Of a DNA stretch of 40,020 nt, positions 37,854 to 40,020 are shown piece after piece. Origin of the DNA: Bilamarchaeum sp050303335. GTDB lineage: Archaea; Micrarchaeota; Micrarchaeia; Anstonellales; Bilamarchaeaceae. The notes beneath the pieces were generated by a model. It searched no databases and had not been told where the DNA came from. It saw only the letters and a program-made list of their open reading frames with translations. A program made the position numbers and the translations under genes. How positions within the stretch are numbered: the first letter of the stretch is position 1; the number at the start of each line of letters is the position of its first letter. Where the stretch lies: NCBI GenBank assembly GCA_050303335.1, contig JBNLBN010000011.1, positions 1 through 40,020 on the forward strand, in the 5' to 3' direction.

Positions 37854-37870
37854 TTGTAAATAATTTACAA
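37854..37870. promoter_or_regulatory. Perfect 17-bp palindrome, candidate Lrp operator
   Basis: TTGTAAATAATTTACAA: 8-bp arms around a central A, 14 bp before the lrp cassette 3 start codon. The TATA-like TTAATATATC (read leftward, 37881-37890) predicts transcription starting near 37860, inside the palindrome. Bound protein would block initiation. Confidence 0.55.
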
Positions 37871-37880
37871 TTAAACTTAA

Positions 37881-37890
37881 GATATATTAA
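37881..37890 (-). promoter_or_regulatory. TATA box of lrp cassette 3
   Basis: Read leftward TTAATATATC; about 46 nt before the ATG, leaving a leader of about 20 nt with GGTGA as ribosome site. Confidence 0.45.
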
Positions 37891-37912
37891 GAAAATTGTG
37901 AATTTTTTTATA

Positions 37913-37925
37913 TTTCGTATCGAAA
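37913..37925. promoter_or_regulatory. Second inverted repeat between lrp cassette 3 and the membrane protein gene
   Basis: TTTCG-TAT-CGAAA, 5-bp perfect arms in an otherwise A/T-only stretch. It might be an operator for either flanking gene; short enough to be chance. Confidence 0.25.
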
Positions 37926-37971
37926 ATATGTATTTTTATATTTATAAAGCTATGTTGAAATAATCCAAAGG

Positions 37972-37979
37972 TTTAAATA
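37972..37979 (+). promoter_or_regulatory. TATA box of the membrane protein gene
   Basis: TTTAAATA, about 36 nt before ATG 38012, leaving a short leader that carries AGGTGA. Confidence 0.45.
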
Positions 37980-38011
37980 GAATAAATCACTGGCTAACTT
38001 CAGGTGAAAAG

Positions 38012-38701
38012 ATGGCAAACATCGAAAACATTACTGAGGTTTTACAGACCACATTGAACGGTGCAATTGACAATACGGTCACGAGCACTCAGGAGATCAT
38101 CCCCGGACTGATTGCAGCCTTGATTATTTTCATTATAGGTTGGATTATCGCGATAATAATCGCGGGGATATTTAGAAGGATACTGAATTTCGTAAGGCTC
38201 GAGGAGTACCTCAAGACGCACAGGATCCACGATGCCCTTGGAAGGGTGAGGATCAGCGACGTCCTGGTGAAGCTTCTCAAATACTACATCATACTCGTAT
38301 TCGTCCAGCAGGCATTCGAATTCGTGCAGTTGGGAGTGATAAGCGCATTCCTTACGTACGTGATCTTCAGCCTGCCGCTGATTATCGCTGCCATACTCGT
38401 AATCGTCGTGGCGGCGCTGCTTGGAGAATATGTCAAGCATGTCGTCATGGACCTGAACCAGAAATCACCGACTGTTGTCCTTCTTGCAAGGACTTCCAAG
38501 CTCGTGATCCTGGCTATCGGTGTCATAATGGCGCTTGCAACTGCCAAGATAGATACCAGCCTGATCAGCACGATCTTCGTCGTCGTTTTGCAGGCAATGG
38601 TATTCGGTATCGCCCTTGCTGTTGGTATCGCATTCGGTCTTGGCGGACAGAAGGACGCGCAGGACATGATCTCAAAGGGCAGGAAGCACCTCAAGATCTA
38701 G
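38012..38701 (+). CDS. Multi-helix membrane protein (conserved TM-helix / MscS-like pore region)
   Basis: 229 residues with about five membrane helices, e.g. GLIAALIIFIIGWIIAIIIA (about 32-51). The repeats IPGLIAALIIFIIGW and the C-terminal helix FGIALAVGIAFGLGGQKDAQ resemble the 'conserved TM helix' proteins and the pore-lining TM3 of MscS channels, but the cytoplasmic beta domain of MscS is missing: the protein stops shortly after the helix. It may be a small channel or a membrane organiser. AGGTGA precedes the ATG. The following gene encodes a prohibitin-like protein that often organises membrane complexes. Confidence 0.75.
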   Translation: MANIENITEVLQTTLNGAIDNTVTSTQEIIPGLIAALIIFIIGWIIAIIIAGIFRRILNFVRLEEYLKTHRIHDALGRVRISDVLVKLLKYYIILVFVQQAFEFVQLGVISAFLTYVIFSLPLIIAAILVIVVAALLGEYVKHVVMDLNQKSPTVVLLARTSKLVILAIGVIMALATAKIDTSLISTIFVVVLQAMVFGIALAVGIAFGLGGQKDAQDMISKGRKHLKI

Positions 38702-38732
38702 CCTTTTATTTTTTTACTTTTAATTTTATCCT
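38702..38732 (+). promoter_or_regulatory. T-rich terminator and promoter region before the SPFH gene
   Basis: The 31-bp gap is almost all A/T. TTTTATTTTTTT just after the stop can terminate the upstream transcript and also provides a TATA-like TTTATTTT about 26 nt before ATG 38733, where no ribosome site is seen. Confidence 0.35.
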
Positions 38733-39632
38733 ATGAATAAAGCTACGCAGGTTTTCGGATTCTTCGGATCGATTTTTGTCATTTTTATTGCATTCGTATT
38801 GCTGGCATCATCCGTTAGGATAATCAACGCAGGTGAAGTTGGAGTCAAGCTCGAGTTCGGAAGGGTGGTGGATGTGCTTGAACCCAACATCCATTTCGTC
38901 GTTCCGATAATGAATGACGTGAAATACCTTTCGACGCAGATCGAGAAGTTCGAGACGGGTGCATCTGCTGCCTCGAAGGACCTCCAGATCGTTGACACGT
39001 CCATCGCAGTGAACTACCAGATAAACGGGGATGTGAATGAGATCCAGTCTTTATACGAGCGGTTCCGTGGAAACCACGAATCGAGGATCATTGCACCCCT
39101 TGTCCAGGAGGTCGTCAAGGCGAATACCGCCAAGTTCAACGCCGCCGAACTCATAACCGAGCGTGTGGAACTGAAGACGAGGATCGCATCAGACCTGAAG
39201 CAGAAGCTTTCGGCTTACGGCATAGATGTTATTGAGGTATCAATTACCAACCTGGACTTCTCAAGCCAGTTCAATGCGGCAATCGAGGCAAAGGTGGTTG
39301 CAGAACAGACGCTTCAGAAGGAGGAGATAGACCTTGAGACCAAGAAGATCGAGGTCCAGAAGCTCGTTGCTCAGGAGAATGCAACTGCAGAGGCAAAAGT
39401 CATAAGGGCAAAAGCGGAAGCAACTGCCAGGGTGATATCAGCAGAGGCTGAGGCGAATGCTACAATAATACAGGCTGAAGCCCAGAAGGAAGCGATCACC
39501 AAGATCACGAGCAGCATCACTGACCCTTACATCAGATACTACTACATCCAGGAATGGAACGGACAGCTTCCAAAGGTCATGGGTGGAAACGACGTGATAC
39601 TTGACCTTGGATCCCTTAACGAGAGTGGTTGA
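38733..39632 (+). CDS. SPFH/band-7 domain protein, prohibitin-like
   Basis: 299 residues. One N-terminal membrane helix (FGSIFVIFIAFVLLASSV, about 10-28), then the SPFH domain (about 30-190): INAGEVGVKLEFGRV, VDTSIAVNYQINGD, YERFRG and VIEVSITNLDFSSQFNAAIEAK (core only) are typical of prohibitins. A coiled coil rich in Ala/Glu (about 190-260, AEAKVIRAKAEATARV) follows. Such proteins form ring-like membrane assemblies that organise proteases and membrane domains. The next gene starts one base after its stop. Confidence 0.92.
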   Translation: MNKATQVFGFFGSIFVIFIAFVLLASSVRIINAGEVGVKLEFGRVVDVLEPNIHFVVPIMNDVKYLSTQIEKFETGASAASKDLQIVDTSIAVNYQINGDVNEIQSLYERFRGNHESRIIAPLVQEVVKANTAKFNAAELITERVELKTRIASDLKQKLSAYGIDVIEVSITNLDFSSQFNAAIEAKVVAEQTLQKEEIDLETKKIEVQKLVAQENATAEAKVIRAKAEATARVISAEAEANATIIQAEAQKEAITKITSSITDPYIRYYYIQEWNGQLPKVMGGNDVILDLGSLNESG

Positions 39633-39633
39633 T

Positions 39634-40020
39634 ATGGGCGGACAGAAAACAAGGCAGGGCGTAACCATAATGGACAGGGAGAGCTTTGCCAATTCGGACC
39701 AGCAGGGACTTATAGATCGGATTAACAAGACGCACAGCATCGGAAAAAGCGTCCTCCTTGTCGACCTGATGAAAAGGGGCTACGACTATGGCCAGGCGAA
39801 CAGGGTGCTTGACCTGGCTGAGAGGACAGTCCGGGGAATAGGAGCCAGGATTAGGGCGCCGATCAACAGGGAGGATGTAGATGACATCGTCAAGCTCTGG
39901 TATGAACGGATCCGCGTTAACCGGGATTTCCCCAGGTCGGTTGACCAGTTCAGCGAGCTATTTGCAAAGGACTTTGCATTCAGGATACATTTCCACGGAC
40001 CGGTCAGGAACCGTTCCTAG
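39634..40020 (+). CDS. Hypothetical protein, 128 residues
   Basis: ATG 39634 follows GTTGAT and the SPFH stop by one base, so it is coupled to the prohibitin-like gene; the TAG is the last codon of the window. The protein is soluble, Arg/Asp-rich and probably helical. A segment GLIDRINKTHSIGKSVLLVD (about 28-47) and RGYDYGQANRVLDLAERTVRG-like helices might form a helix-turn-helix-type bundle, but I do not recognise a family. Confidence 0.7.
   Translation: MGGQKTRQGVTIMDRESFANSDQQGLIDRINKTHSIGKSVLLVDLMKRGYDYGQANRVLDLAERTVRGIGARIRAPINREDVDDIVKLWYERIRVNRDFPRSVDQFSELFAKDFAFRIHFHGPVRNRS

Overview
The window comes from a gene-dense archaeal genome. The archaeal markers are Kae1, S24e/S27ae, aIF5A, L18e-L13-S9-RpoN, an Sm-like protein, archaeal-type NMN adenylyltransferase, a UbiA-family archaeal-lipid prenyltransferase, Lrp/AsnC regulators and an intron-bearing tRNA. 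Genes are tightly packed: ATGA overlaps are common, every convergent pair overlaps at its stop codons, and many genes have an A/T-rich box about 26 nt before the start codon, as expected for leaderless transcripts. These traits, plus many proteins I cannot place, suggest a small-genome (DPANN-like, perhaps Micrarchaeota-like) archaeon. That placement is inference.

Layout. 1-3.5 kb: a leftward translation operon (aIF5A, S24e, S27ae, a CPBP membrane protease, Kae1) diverges from a rightward TatD - NYN - LSM set. 3.5-3.7 kb: tRNA-Ala(GGC) with a 37-nt intron in its T-loop. 3.8-9.06 kb: five tandem, translationally coupled HEAT-repeat genes with signs of repeated recombination. 9.1-10.9 kb: two unrecognised genes. 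10.87-17.02 kb: a leftward operon for aconitase, isocitrate dehydrogenase and two-subunit ATP-citrate lyase. 17.2-22 kb: a membrane-anchored HEAT protein, SMC and NadM. 22-29.6 kb: mostly unrecognised proteins in divergent and convergent pairs, with an MBL-fold hydrolase, an agmatinase-family enzyme and an HPr-kinase-like protein.

29.6-37.8 kb holds the most unusual arrangement: three methyltransferase-like genes, each followed tail-to-tail, with overlapping stops, by its own Lrp/AsnC regulator. The three regulators are paralogues sharing an HPNTLLQR recognition helix and an FNP C-terminal motif, and inverted repeats lie upstream of each. The third cassette is separated from the others by a 51-residue zinc-ribbon gene, a UbiA prenyltransferase and the L18e-L13-S9-RpoN operon. 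38-40 kb: a multi-helix membrane protein, a prohibitin-like SPFH protein and a small unknown protein ending at the window edge.

How they fit together: the aconitase/IDH/ACL operon links citrate, 2-oxoglutarate, oxaloacetate and acetyl-CoA, so it could serve either acetyl-CoA supply or a reductive TCA branch. The HEAT array looks like an expanding scaffold family. The methyltransferase/Lrp cassettes look like a duplicated self-regulated module of unknown substrate.
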